64,000 bases of DNA from an uncultured Massilia sp. (GCF_913773735.1 NZ_CAJYEB010000032.1:97840-161839); one strand, 5' to 3'. Shown: positions 33,369-42,939, counted from the first letter of the stretch. Program-made: numbers and translations. The notes: generated from the sequence alone by a model not told the origin.

Positions 33369-34003
33369 TCATTGAGTTTTCCGCGCAATTGCAGAATTTG
33401 CACAATCCGGTGGGATAAACCGCCGGCGTCCCTCGGCCTCATATTCCTCGAGGCTTTGCAGTCCAATAGCCAAACGTCGGCGATTCACCAGCTGCCGATC
33501 ATCGACCGGGTCAAGTACCAAATGGCAGCGATCCATTGCGAAAACTGGGTTCCATATTCTTGTGGACGGCCCTCATTGGCAGCGATGCGGTCAGCAAGAT
33601 AGGCAAGATCTCGCGGCGCTGCAATACCGGCGTTGACAGAGGCTTCAAGAAGTCCTTTTGCGAGCCGTTGGAATGCAATGTCGCTGTCGGCATGCTGGGC
33701 CAACAACCAGGCACTATGGCTGTCTTTACTTGTTTCAGGCCATCCGCAGGCCGCAATGATTTTTTTGAACTGCTTCAGGTTCGCACCATCGGTAGTGCGC
33801 CATCGCTGTTGTAAAGCATCTCTTCGGGCAGGAGTCGTTTTGGCGTCATGCTCAAGCAATCTCCACTCTTGTCGGACTTCTTGGTCAGCACTGGCTAGCT
33901 CGTTCAGACGGACGCCAACACGCGTATAGTCGGTTTGTTGAGCCGCCGCGTTCAAGGCGAAAGCAGTCAAGGAGCAAATGACAAACTTTTTCTTCATCAA
34001 CAT
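33369..34003 (-). pseudogene. DUF6624-like exported protein, apparently frameshifted near its 3' end
   Basis: MLMKKKFVICSLTAFALNAAAQ...IIAACGWPETSKDSHSAWLLAQHADSDIAFQ...APRDLAYLADRIAANEGRPQEYGTQF, then the frame ends early; another frame continues AMDRCHLVLDPVDDRQLVNRRRLAIGLQSLEEYEAEG. Confidence 0.65.
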
Positions 34004-34271
34004 CCTTTCACGATCTCAGGTGATGTCCGTTCCCGGCCCGATTGCGGACGACCTCGCCGTTATAGCGGGTGGCCAAGATGACAATCTAGCAGACTGTCAC
34101 GAAGGTTTGCTATCGGCCCGAAGTGGCAGTTCGGCGCACACGAGGACGGTTTTTTCCGTCAGCATCCACAGGAACCACGGCCGATGCTCCCGAATCGAAC
34201 GCGGTTGCCACCAATACGGATACCAACCCGCTTGCTGTGATGCTGAATCCAATGAAAATCGTCTCGAATTC

Positions 34272-34299
34272 GATGCGGGATGCGGGATGCGGGATGCGC
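34272..34299. repeat. 7-bp tandem repeat (GATGCGG)x4
   Basis: gatgcgggatgcgggatgcgggatgcgc. Confidence 0.85.
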
Positions 34300-34309
34300 A
34301 CTACGGTGA

Positions 34310-34591
34310 GCATCGACGAAGGACTTTACGCCAGGGGCGGGCATCACCCACGAAGCGGTCAACCTGCGGGCGGGCATCCGCACGCGCGTCGCGATCCACC
34401 TGCAGAACGTGAACGGCTGGCACAGCCGCTTCAAGACCTGGCGGCTGCGCTTTCGCGGCGTGGCCAGCCGTTACCTGATCGACTACTCGGGCTGGCAGCG
34501 GATACTGGACGACAAGCGGCTGACGACGCCGGCGCTGCTCTTGCGGGCAGCGGTCCAGTTCGGCAAGCGGCTGGACAGGAAACGCAATTAA
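34310..34591 (+). mobile_element. IS1595/ISXO2-type transposase C-terminal remnant
   Basis: Frame after stop at 34307: DFTPGAGITHEAVNLRAGIRTRVAIHLQNVNGWHSRFKTWRLRFRGVASRYLIDYSGWQRILDDKRLTTPALLLRAAVQFG*. Confidence 0.8.
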
Positions 34592-34611
34592 CGCGAACAG
34601 CGCCAAGAAAA

Positions 34612-34642
34612 ACGGCGCGCCGTCGACATGACGGCGCGCCGT
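34612..34642 (-). terminator. Rho-independent terminator of the POT transporter gene
   Basis: ACGGCGCGCCGT-CGACATG-ACGGCGCGCCGT; on the reverse strand followed by TTTTTCTT. Confidence 0.7.
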
Positions 34643-34665
34643 ATCCGTGCAGTTCCCGCAGCCGC

Positions 34666-36180
34666 TTACTGGTGCGACGCGTGCGTCGCGCTCAGGCGGC
34701 GCATCAACGGCAGCACGGCCAGCGCGATCAGCGTGCAGGCAACGGCGCCCAGGCCCAGCTTGTTGAACAGGCTGGTGTAGATCGGCAGCGTCTGGACCGG
34801 GTCGGTGATGCCGCTCGGGACGCTCGCCAGGTTGGCGACCACGCCGCCCAGGTATTGCGAGATGCCGCTGGCGACGAAGTACGCGCCCATCATGAAGCCC
34901 GTCATGCGCGCCGGCACGTAGCGCGCCACCATCGCCAGGCCCAGGCCCGATACCAGCAGTTCGCCCAGCGAATACAGGCCGTAGCCGGCGATCATGACCC
35001 AGGACGAGGTCAGGCCGTTGACGGCGAAGGCGCCGGCCACGCCGTAGGCGAAGAAGCCGGCGGCGACGGCGGCGAAGCCGAGCGCGAACTTGCCGGCGAT
35101 CGACAGGTCCTTGCCGCCCTTGCCGGCGGCCGTGTAGACCCACGCCAGCACGGGGCTGAGCAGCATGATCCAGATCGCGTTCAGCGCCTGGAACTGTCCC
35201 GGCGACCAGGTCCACAGGTGGACGCCGAACACGGTGAATTCGAGGTCGACGTTACGCAGCGCGAACAGCGACAGCGAGGTCGACATCTGCTGGTAGAAGA
35301 TGAAGAAGAACACGGTCTGCAGCGTCAGCACCAGCGCGGCGATCAGGCCGGCGCGCTCGCTCGGCTGGCTCGTGCGGATCAGCTGGATGAAGATGCCCAG
35401 CACGACGACGCCGGCCAGGTAGACGAAGGCGCGCGCCAGCGCCTGGTATTCCAGGATGACGGCGGACAGGGCCACCGTGACCACGCTGCCGGCCAGCACC
35501 GCGACCAGCTTGCCCATCTCGAGCGGGCGCTCGTCCGGCGGCGAGCCGATGTGGGCGATGGTGGCGCGCATCACCAGCACGTTGAACAGGCCGGCGACCA
35601 GGCCGACGCTGCAGACGGCGAAGGCGACGTGCCAGCCCAGCTCGTTGCCCCAGGTGGCGTTCACGTAGTCCTTGATCCATGGCGTGGCCAGCATCGATAC
35701 CGTGGAGCCGACGTTCACGGCCATGTAGTACAGGGTGAAGGCGGAGTCGATCTTGGAGTCGTCGCCGGCGTAGATCTTGCGCACCAGGTTGGCGGTATTC
35801 GGCTTGAACAGGCCGTTGCCCACGACGATGACGCCGAGCGCGAAGAACATGAACCAGGTGTTCTCGGTCGGCACGGCCATCAAGGCGTAGCCGACGGTCA
35901 GCACGATCGTGCCCAGGTACATCGAGCGCTTGGTGCCCAGCACCTTGTCGCCGATCCAGCCGCCGATCGCCGGCGACACGTAGATCAGGGCGGCCGCCGC
36001 GCTCCAGACCAGGTTGGCGCGGCTGTCGTCGAAGCCGAGGCGCTGGACCATGTAGTAGACGATCAGCGCCTGCATGCCGTAGTAGCCGAAGCGTTCCCAC
36101 AGCTCGATCAGGGCGACGGTGAGGAAGGAGCGGGTTTGCGAATAGGGCGCGGTGGAAGGGGATGGGATGTCGTTTTTCAT
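34666..36180 (-). CDS. POT/PTR family proton-dependent oligopeptide transporter
   Basis: LWERFGYYGMQALIVYYMVQ, YVSPAIGGWIGDKVLGTKRSMYLG, NGLFKPNTANLVRKIYAGDDSKIDSAFTLYYMAVNVGS. Confidence 0.94.
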   Translation of the reverse strand: MKNDIPSPSTAPYSQTRSFLTVALIELWERFGYYGMQALIVYYMVQRLGFDDSRANLVWSAAAALIYVSPAIGGWIGDKVLGTKRSMYLGTIVLTVGYALMAVPTENTWFMFFALGVIVVGNGLFKPNTANLVRKIYAGDDSKIDSAFTLYYMAVNVGSTVSMLATPWIKDYVNATWGNELGWHVAFAVCSVGLVAGLFNVLVMRATIAHIGSPPDERPLEMGKLVAVLAGSVVTVALSAVILEYQALARAFVYLAGVVVLGIFIQLIRTSQPSERAGLIAALVLTLQTVFFFIFYQQMSTSLSLFALRNVDLEFTVFGVHLWTWSPGQFQALNAIWIMLLSPVLAWVYTAAGKGGKDLSIAGKFALGFAAVAAGFFAYGVAGAFAVNGLTSSWVMIAGYGLYSLGELLVSGLGLAMVARYVPARMTGFMMGAYFVASGISQYLGGVVANLASVPSGITDPVQTLPIYTSLFNKLGLGAVACTLIALAVLPLMRRLSATHASHQ

Positions 36181-36371
36181 GAAGTTCCTGGAACGTGGCC
36201 GACTGCCTCGTGAGCTCGGCAAGCTGTGGATGCTACGACAGAGCAAGCCTCGATGCAATAACGAAAAATCCTGTACAGACGCCGTCCGGCCACATTTTTA
36301 TTGCTCAAAATACGCAAAAAATCTTGCCTGGAATATAATCCGGGATCGGGATTGCCGTCGGGAGACCAGCA

Positions 36372-38564
36372 ATGAGAGTGCGCACCCACCTGAGCCTGTT
36401 GGCCGCCGCCGTCGTCCTGCCCCTGGTGCTGGGTTCGGCCATTGCGATCAAGCTCCTGCTCGACGCCGAGCGCCAGGCCGTGTTGCGCAGCATGCAGGAG
36501 CTGGCGCGCGCCACCGTGCTGGCGATGGACCAGGAACTGACGGCGGCCATGGCCAGCGCGCGGGCGCTGGCGACGTCCAGCGCGCTGTACCGCGGCGACT
36601 TCGACGCCTTCTATGGCCAGGCCCGCGCCGCCAATGCCGGCAGCGCCCGGAACACCGTGCTGATGCGTCCCGACGCCCAGCAGATCTTCAATACCGTGCT
36701 GCCCTACGGCGCGCCGATCGAGCCGCCCACGGCCGCGTCGCGCCAGCGCGTGCGCGCCGTGCTGGCGCGCGGGCGCGGCGCCGTCTCCGACCTCGAGGTC
36801 GGCAGCGCCACGCGCAAATTCATCGTCTCGGTCGAGCTGCCCGTGCAGCTCGGCGACGGCGGCCGCGTGCTGCTGGGGCAGTGGGTGCCTGCGCGCCACC
36901 TGAACGGCCTGCTGCCGGGCGACGTGCCGGCCTCCTGGCTGGTCACCGTGTTCGACCGCGACGGCAGCACCATCGCGCGCAACCGCCGCTGGGACGAGTA
37001 CGTGGCCGGCCGGCCCCGACCCGAACTGCTGGCGGCGCTGCACAGCGGCGCGACGACGGCCACGAGCGAGAGCCGCGACGGCGTGCCGATGGTGGTGGCG
37101 GCGGCGCGCTCGAGCCTGTCGGGCTGGCAGGCGGTGGTCGGCGTACCGGTCGACGAACTGGAGGCGATCGCGTTCCACGCCGTGTCGCTGACGGCCGCCA
37201 CGCTGCTGTGCGCGGCCGCGCTGGCCGTCGCAGGCGCGCTGCTGTTCGCGCGCCGCCTGCTGGCCGGCATCGAGTACCTGGGCGCCGCCACCGAGGGCAT
37301 GGCCGAAGGCTGGCTGCCGCCGCCGGCCGACCTGCGCGTCACCGAACTGAACAGCCTGCAGCAGGTGCTGCACGCGGCCTCGACCCGCCTGATCCGGCTG
37401 GAGACGGCGCGCCGGCGCCACCTGGCCGAGGCGGAAGGCGCCCGCAGCGTGGCCGAGCGCCAGAACCGCGCCAAGGACGAATTCCTCGCGATGCTCGGGC
37501 ACGAGCTGCGCAATCCATTGGGCGCGATCAGCTCGGCGATCGCGCTGATCCAGATGGGCGCCGGCGGCGCCGCGGCCGAGCGCGCCCACGCCATCATCGG
37601 GCGCCAGAGCCGCCACCTGGCCCACCTGGTCGACGAGCTGCTGGACGCCAACCGCGTGCTCAGCGGGCGCGTGGCGCTGGCGCCGGTACCGCTCGACCTG
37701 GCCGCCGCCGTGCGCGAGGCCGCGCTGACGCTGCAGGCGCAGGGCACGACGGCGGCGCACACGGTCGACCTGGCGCTGGCGCCGGCCTGGGCCCTGTGCG
37801 ATCCGCACCGGCTGCAGCAGATCGCCGGCAACCTGATCGAGAACGCCGCCAAGTACACCCAGCCCGGCGGCACCATCCACGTCGCCACCCGCGCCGCCGG
37901 GGACTGGGCCGAGCTGGAAGTGCGCGACAACGGCAAGGGCATCGATGCCGAGCTGCTGCCGCGCGTCTGGGACGTGTTCGTGCAGGCCAAGGTGCCCAGC
38001 CGCGCCAAGGGAGGGCTCGGCATCGGCCTGGCCGTCGTCAAGTCGCTGGTCGAGCAGCAGCAGGGCACCGTGGCCGTGCACAGCGCCGGCCCGCAGCAGG
38101 GCAGTACCTTCCTCGTGCGCCTGCCGCCGGCGCAGCCCGTCGCCGCGGCAACGCAGGCGCCGGACGCCGCCGATGCGCCGGCGCTGCACGGCCTGCGCGT
38201 GCTGGTGGTGGAGGACAATGCCGACCTGCGCGAGATGATGTGCGCGCTGCTGCAGTCGCGCGGCTGCGCGGTGACGGCGGCGGCCGACGGCGGCAGCGCG
38301 ATCGCACTGGCCACGGCGCAGCCGCCGCAGCTGGCCTTCGTCGACATCGACCTGCCCGACATCTCGGGCCACGAGGTGGCGCGCGCGCTGGCGCGCCTGG
38401 GCGGGATCCGGCTGGTGGCCGTGACCGGCTACGGCCAGCCGGACGACGTGCGGCGCGCGCTGGAGGCGGGCTTCGACCGCCACTTCAAGAAACCCGTGCG
38501 CCTGGAAGACCTGGAGCAGGCGCTGGCCGAGGCCACCCCCGCCGGTACGGCATCCTCGCTGTAA
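36372..38564 (+). CDS. Membrane hybrid sensor histidine kinase (periplasmic sensor, HisKA, HATPase, REC)
   Basis: TM1 LAAAVVLPLVLGSAIAIKLLL, TM2 AATLLCAAALAVAGALLFA, DEFLAMLGHELRNPLGAI, GLGIGLAVVKSLV, REC VEDNADLREMM. Confidence 0.93.
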   Translation: MRVRTHLSLLAAAVVLPLVLGSAIAIKLLLDAERQAVLRSMQELARATVLAMDQELTAAMASARALATSSALYRGDFDAFYGQARAANAGSARNTVLMRPDAQQIFNTVLPYGAPIEPPTAASRQRVRAVLARGRGAVSDLEVGSATRKFIVSVELPVQLGDGGRVLLGQWVPARHLNGLLPGDVPASWLVTVFDRDGSTIARNRRWDEYVAGRPRPELLAALHSGATTATSESRDGVPMVVAAARSSLSGWQAVVGVPVDELEAIAFHAVSLTAATLLCAAALAVAGALLFARRLLAGIEYLGAATEGMAEGWLPPPADLRVTELNSLQQVLHAASTRLIRLETARRRHLAEAEGARSVAERQNRAKDEFLAMLGHELRNPLGAISSAIALIQMGAGGAAAERAHAIIGRQSRHLAHLVDELLDANRVLSGRVALAPVPLDLAAAVREAALTLQAQGTTAAHTVDLALAPAWALCDPHRLQQIAGNLIENAAKYTQPGGTIHVATRAAGDWAELEVRDNGKGIDAELLPRVWDVFVQAKVPSRAKGGLGIGLAVVKSLVEQQQGTVAVHSAGPQQGSTFLVRLPPAQPVAAATQAPDAADAPALHGLRVLVVEDNADLREMMCALLQSRGCAVTAAADGGSAIALATAQPPQLAFVDIDLPDISGHEVARALARLGGIRLVAVTGYGQPDDVRRALEAGFDRHFKKPVRLEDLEQALAEATPAGTASSL

Positions 38565-38615
38565 CCGCCGCCCGCATGCGTGCGCCCGTCCGGAGCGCCA
38601 TTCCCGCGTCCCTTG

Positions 38616-38639
38616 TTTTGATTTCGATCGAAACCAAAA
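38616..38639. promoter_or_regulatory. Near-perfect 24-bp palindrome, possible operator
   Basis: TTTTG-A-TTTCGATCGAAA-C-CAAAA; single mismatched pair. Confidence 0.35.
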
Positions 38640-38842
38640 AGATCCGGCATGGCTGGTATCGCTACCATTCCATGATGCCGATATTGAACATGACATCGCG
38701 GGGAGGCTGTTTTAACAGTGTTTCCGGGTGGATTAGTCGAATCGGCGAGCGTTGTGCCGGCAGGGTTGTTAAGATGGCGAACACGATTGAAATCGTTTGG
38801 CAATATTAAAATTGTCAAGTAATCTATGGTTTATACAGGTCA

Positions 38843-41488
38843 ATGACTGGCTATATAAAATCCATGGCCGATTCGAATCCAGGCAGGTATTCCGGTGCCC
38901 GCGGCGATGCCGCCGTGGCGGCCGCGTTGAATAGCCGCGGCGGGGAGCGTCCGGGAGCCGGTCCGGACGACAGCGCGGCGCTGGCCGGGCTGGCCCAGCA
39001 ACTGGCCGACGATCCGCATGGCCTGCTGCAGCGCGTGGCGGACCTGGCGCGGGCGTTGTGCGGCGCCGATTCGGTGGTGATCGCCCTGCGCGACACCGGC
39101 CCCGGCCACGACGCGGGGGAGGGGGCCGGCGCGGGGCGCAGCGAACCGGACAACGACGGGGGCAGCGACGGCGGACAGGCGGCCGTCGGCATCCGCTGGT
39201 GCGCCGTGTCCGGGCGCCTGGCCCCGCACCACGGCGTCCACTGGCCGGCCGCGGCCTGCCCCTGCGGCGCCAGCATCCTGGCCGACGGCGCCGTGCTGTT
39301 CGAGCGGCCCGCGCAGGAATTCCCATCGATCCGCGCCACCGGCCTGCGCATCGGCGAGACGCTGGGCGTGCCGTGGCGCGTGCAGGGCCGGGTGGAAGGC
39401 TCGCTGAACGCGATGATGGCGGACGGCGACGTGCGCCGCTTCGACGCCGACGACCTGCGCCGCCTGCGCGCCTGCGCCGCCTTCGCCGCCGCCGCGCACC
39501 GCGCCTACGGCGCCGCGCTGGCCGACGGGGTACTCGAGCGCGAGGTGGCGGCGCGCCTGCGGCCCGTGCTCGAGCGCGAGGAGCACCTGCAGCGAGAAGT
39601 CGCCGAAAGCCGTGCGGCCGAGCGCCTGCTGCGCGAGCACAAGGCGCTGATCGACGCCACCCTGAGCGTGCGCACGGTGGGCGTCATGTATTTCGACCTG
39701 GACGGCACAGTGCACGACGTCAACGAGGCCTTCGCGCGCATGTCCGGCTACACCTGCCAGGAACTGAATGCGTTGCCGCACTGGCGCGACCTGACGCCGC
39801 CCGAGTTCTGGTGCGTCACCGAGCGCGCGCTGCGCGACCTGGCCGAGGGCGGCACGACGGCGCCGTACACCAAGCAGATGCTGCGCAAGGATGGCAGCCG
39901 CTGGTGGGGCTTGTTCGCGCCCGCGCGCATCAGCGGCGCCGGCGTGCAGGGGCGCTGCGTGCTGTTCGTGATCGACGTCAGCGAGAACAAGGAAAACGAG
40001 GAAGCGCTGCGCGCCAGCGAGGGACGCTTTCGCGCGCTGGCCGACGCCTCGCCGGCGCTGGTCTGGCAGTTCGACGCCGACGGCCGCGTGATCTACCTGA
40101 ACCAGCGCTGCATCGACGACGGCGCCTGCGGCGCGGCCGCGGGCGCGGCGGGCTGGCGCAACATCGTCCCGCCCGCCGACATGGACGCCTACCTGTGCGC
40201 CGTGTTCGCGGCGATCCGCACCGACGGCAGCTTCGTGCGCCGCATCGAGACCCCGGTGCGCGGCGGCGCGCTGCACTGGTTCGAATCGCATGCGTCGCCC
40301 TGGCTGGCGGGCGACGGCGCGCTGCGCGGCTACGTCGGCATCTCGCTCGACATCACCGCGGCCGTGCAGGCCGAGGAAGCCCTGAGGGAGGCCGACCGGC
40401 GCAAGGACGAGTTCCTGGCGACGCTGGCCCACGAACTGCGCAATCCGCTGGCCCCGATCAGCAATGCCGTGCAGCTGATGCGCCGGCCGGACGGACGGCG
40501 CCAGTCCGACCGCGTGGTCGAGATGGTGGGGCGCCAGGTGCGCCAGATCGTGCGCCTGGTCGACGACCTGATGGAAGTGTCGCGCATCGCGCGTGGCAAG
40601 GTGGACCTGAAGCTGGAACGGGTGCCGTTCGCCGAGATCGTGCGCAGCGCCGTCGAGAGCTGCCAGCCGGCGATCGAGCGCGCCGGCCACCAGCTGGCGG
40701 TGGCGCTGCCCGAGGAGCCGCTGGTGCTGGAGGCCGACCGGGTGCGCCTGACGCAGGTGTTCGCCAATTTGCTCGGCAATGCCGCCAAGTACACCGATGC
40801 CGGCGGGCGGATCTGGCTGGACGTGCGGCGCGACGGCGACATGCTGGTCGCCTCGGTGCGCGACACCGGCATCGGCATCCCGCCGGCCGAGCTGGGACGC
40901 GTGTTCGACATGTTCGCCCAGGCGCACCGGGCGGTCGGGCGCGGGCAGGGCGGGCTTGGCATCGGCCTGACGATGGTGAAGAGCCTGGTCGAGATGCACC
41001 ATGGCACCGTGGAAGCGCGCAGCGCGGGCAGCGGGCAGGGCAGCGAATTCCTCGTGCGCCTGCCGCTCGCGCTGCCGGCCGGGGCGTGCGACCACGTCGA
41101 GCCGTTGGGACAGGCCCGCCCGGCGGCGCCGCTGCACGGCCAGCGCATCCTGGTGGTGGACGACAACCGCGACGCCGCCGACACGCTGGGCCTGCTGCTG
41201 GAGGCGGACGGCGCCGACGTGCGCGTGGTCTACGATGGCCGCGGTGCGCTGGCGATGGCGGAAACCTTCCTGCCCACCAGCGTGCTGCTCGACATCGGCA
41301 TGCCCGGCATGGACGGCTACGAGGTGGCGCGCCGGCTGCGCCAGGACGGGCGCTTCGGCGAACTGCGCATCGTCGCGCTGACGGGCTGGGGCCAGGATGC
41401 CGACCGGCGCCAGACCCGCAACCGCGGCTTTTCGCACCATCTCACCAAGCCGGTCGGGCTGGAGGAACTGCACGCCATCCTCTCCTGA
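38843..41488 (+). CDS. GAF/PAS-domain hybrid histidine kinase
   Basis: PAS-like MYFDLDGTVHDVNEAFARMSGYTCQEL, DEFLATLAHELRNPLAPI, GLGIGLTMVKSLVEMHHGTV, REC VVDDNRDAADTL...DIGMPGMDGYEVARRL. Confidence 0.92.
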   Translation: MTGYIKSMADSNPGRYSGARGDAAVAAALNSRGGERPGAGPDDSAALAGLAQQLADDPHGLLQRVADLARALCGADSVVIALRDTGPGHDAGEGAGAGRSEPDNDGGSDGGQAAVGIRWCAVSGRLAPHHGVHWPAAACPCGASILADGAVLFERPAQEFPSIRATGLRIGETLGVPWRVQGRVEGSLNAMMADGDVRRFDADDLRRLRACAAFAAAAHRAYGAALADGVLEREVAARLRPVLEREEHLQREVAESRAAERLLREHKALIDATLSVRTVGVMYFDLDGTVHDVNEAFARMSGYTCQELNALPHWRDLTPPEFWCVTERALRDLAEGGTTAPYTKQMLRKDGSRWWGLFAPARISGAGVQGRCVLFVIDVSENKENEEALRASEGRFRALADASPALVWQFDADGRVIYLNQRCIDDGACGAAAGAAGWRNIVPPADMDAYLCAVFAAIRTDGSFVRRIETPVRGGALHWFESHASPWLAGDGALRGYVGISLDITAAVQAEEALREADRRKDEFLATLAHELRNPLAPISNAVQLMRRPDGRRQSDRVVEMVGRQVRQIVRLVDDLMEVSRIARGKVDLKLERVPFAEIVRSAVESCQPAIERAGHQLAVALPEEPLVLEADRVRLTQVFANLLGNAAKYTDAGGRIWLDVRRDGDMLVASVRDTGIGIPPAELGRVFDMFAQAHRAVGRGQGGLGIGLTMVKSLVEMHHGTVEARSAGSGQGSEFLVRLPLALPAGACDHVEPLGQARPAAPLHGQRILVVDDNRDAADTLGLLLEADGADVRVVYDGRGALAMAETFLPTSVLLDIGMPGMDGYEVARRLRQDGRFGELRIVALTGWGQDADRRQTRNRGFSHHLTKPVGLEELHAILS

Positions 41489-41613
41489 AACATCTGGATA
41501 CAAATTACGTGCACATGCATCGTGCATTTGTTCCCTTTCGTGCGCTGGCTAACGTCAAGGGGCGGATGCCGCTGCTAGAGTGAAATCACGTCGACCACTG
41601 TTGGGAGGCAGCG

Positions 41614-41943
41614 ATGACGTGGCTATCACATTTCGTGCGTTACCTGGGCGTACTGAACGATCCCAGGCTGGAACCCGAGACGATCGACGGCTTGCCGCCG
41701 TTCGCGCTGCGGCAGGCGGTCGAGTCGCTGCTGCGCCAGGGGTGGATCAAGACCTACGAGTACACGAACGCGGACGCGTGGATCGACTACGCGCGCGTCG
41801 ACCTGCGGCGCGGGCGCTCGAAGCTCAAGCTGGAATGGGACCAGGAAAGCGGCGGCAGCGTCGCCGGGCCGCATTCGGTACTGACGCAATTGCGGGTGCT
41901 CGACCCGTGGACGCAGATGCAGGTGCGGCACGGCGTCAATTGA
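41614..41943 (+). CDS. Hypothetical protein
   Basis: 109 aa MTWLSHFVRYLGVLNDPRLEPETIDGLPPFALRQAVESLLRQGWIKTYEY; no family recognised. Confidence 0.5.
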   Translation: MTWLSHFVRYLGVLNDPRLEPETIDGLPPFALRQAVESLLRQGWIKTYEYTNADAWIDYARVDLRRGRSKLKLEWDQESGGSVAGPHSVLTQLRVLDPWTQMQVRHGVN

Positions 41944-41995
41944 CGTCACGGAAATGCATGGTGCGCGCGCGTGCACACCGGCTCCGGCAAACACC

Positions 41996-42035
41996 GGGGT
42001 CAGAGCCCTCGAACATCAACACCGGGCTCTGACCC
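41996..42035. repeat. REP-like inverted repeat GGGGTCAGAGCCC...GGGCTCTGACCCC
   Basis: 13-bp perfect arms with short spacer; same units recur at 63704-63742. Confidence 0.8.
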
Positions 42036-42062
42036 CTGCGCATGCATGACCGGACCGTCCGA

Positions 42063-42809
42063 TCAAAACCTTTCGTCCGCCCCCAGGTAACGCCACTGCC
42101 CCGCCGGCAAATCGCCCAGCTTCACGCGCCCGATGCGCACGCGCTTCAGGCCGACGACCTTCAGGCCCACCATGTCGCACATGCGGCGGATCTGGCGCTT
42201 GCGGCCTTCCTTCAGGGTAAAGCTGAGCTGGTCGTCGTTCTGCCAGCGTACCTTGGCCGGCAACAACGGCTTGCCGTCCATCCAGAGGCCGTGGTTCAGC
42301 TTCTTGAGGTCGGCGTCCGGCAGGCGGCCCGGCTTCGTGTACTGCACGCGCACCAGGTATTCCTTCTCGATGGACGTGTCCTGGCCGATCAGCTGGCGCG
42401 CGATGCGGCCGTCCTGGGTCAGCACCAGCAGGCCGGTGGAATCGATGTCCAGGCGCCCGGCCGGGACCAGCGAGCGCAGCTGGGTCGGGTGGAACAGCTC
42501 CGGCGACGGGTCGTCGGCCCAGCGGTGTTCCGGCTTGACCAGCACGACGGCCGGCTTGTAGCCGTCCTCGGCCTGGCCGCTGACGTAGCCGACCGGCTTG
42601 TGCACCAGCACCGTCACACGCTTGGACTGCTCGGCGGCGGCCTGGCGCTCGACGGTGATCTTCTGGTGCGGCAGCACCTTGCTGCCCAGTTCCGAGACGA
42701 CCTTGCCGTCCACGCGGACCCAGCCGCGGGCGATCCATTCGTCGGCTTCGCGGCGGGAGGACAGGCCCAGTTCGGACATGCGTTTGGAGAGGCGTACGGG
42801 TTCGGTCAT
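42063..42809 (-). CDS. rluF: RsuA/RluB/RluF-family rRNA pseudouridine synthase
   Basis: S4-like [57 protein letters not shown]. Confidence 0.85.
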   Translation of the reverse strand: MTEPVRLSKRMSELGLSSRREADEWIARGWVRVDGKVVSELGSKVLPHQKITVERQAAAEQSKRVTVLVHKPVGYVSGQAEDGYKPAVVLVKPEHRWADDPSPELFHPTQLRSLVPAGRLDIDSTGLLVLTQDGRIARQLIGQDTSIEKEYLVRVQYTKPGRLPDADLKKLNHGLWMDGKPLLPAKVRWQNDDQLSFTLKEGRKRQIRRMCDMVGLKVVGLKRVRIGRVKLGDLPAGQWRYLGADERF

Positions 42810-42833
42810 GGTGGTTTACTCAACAGAAAAAAC

Positions 42834-42921
42834 AACGTCGCCCCGGCGCAGGCCGGGGCCCAATATCGCATGCGTTGCGGCTGCGCGAAAAGTGGACGCC
42901 GGCCTGCGCCGGAGAGACGTT
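42834..42921. repeat. 88-bp MITE-like element with about 29-bp imperfect terminal inverted repeats
   Basis: AACGTCGCCCCGGCGCAGGCCGGGGCCCA ... TGGACGCCGGCCTGCGCCGGAGAGACGTT. Confidence 0.7.
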
Positions 42922-42939
42922 TTACGTTAACGATATGAA

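Noticed and set aside
32701-33405. 234-aa version of the exported hypothetical protein
   Set aside because: Begins at a TTG inside the apparent DUF6624 reading frame; a GTG at 33201 followed by a signal-peptide-like stretch is more plausible.
34123-36213. 696-aa plus-strand ORF across the islet and the POT gene
   Set aside because: Runs antisense to a clear POT transporter, low-complexity product, and crosses IS remnant; not a gene.
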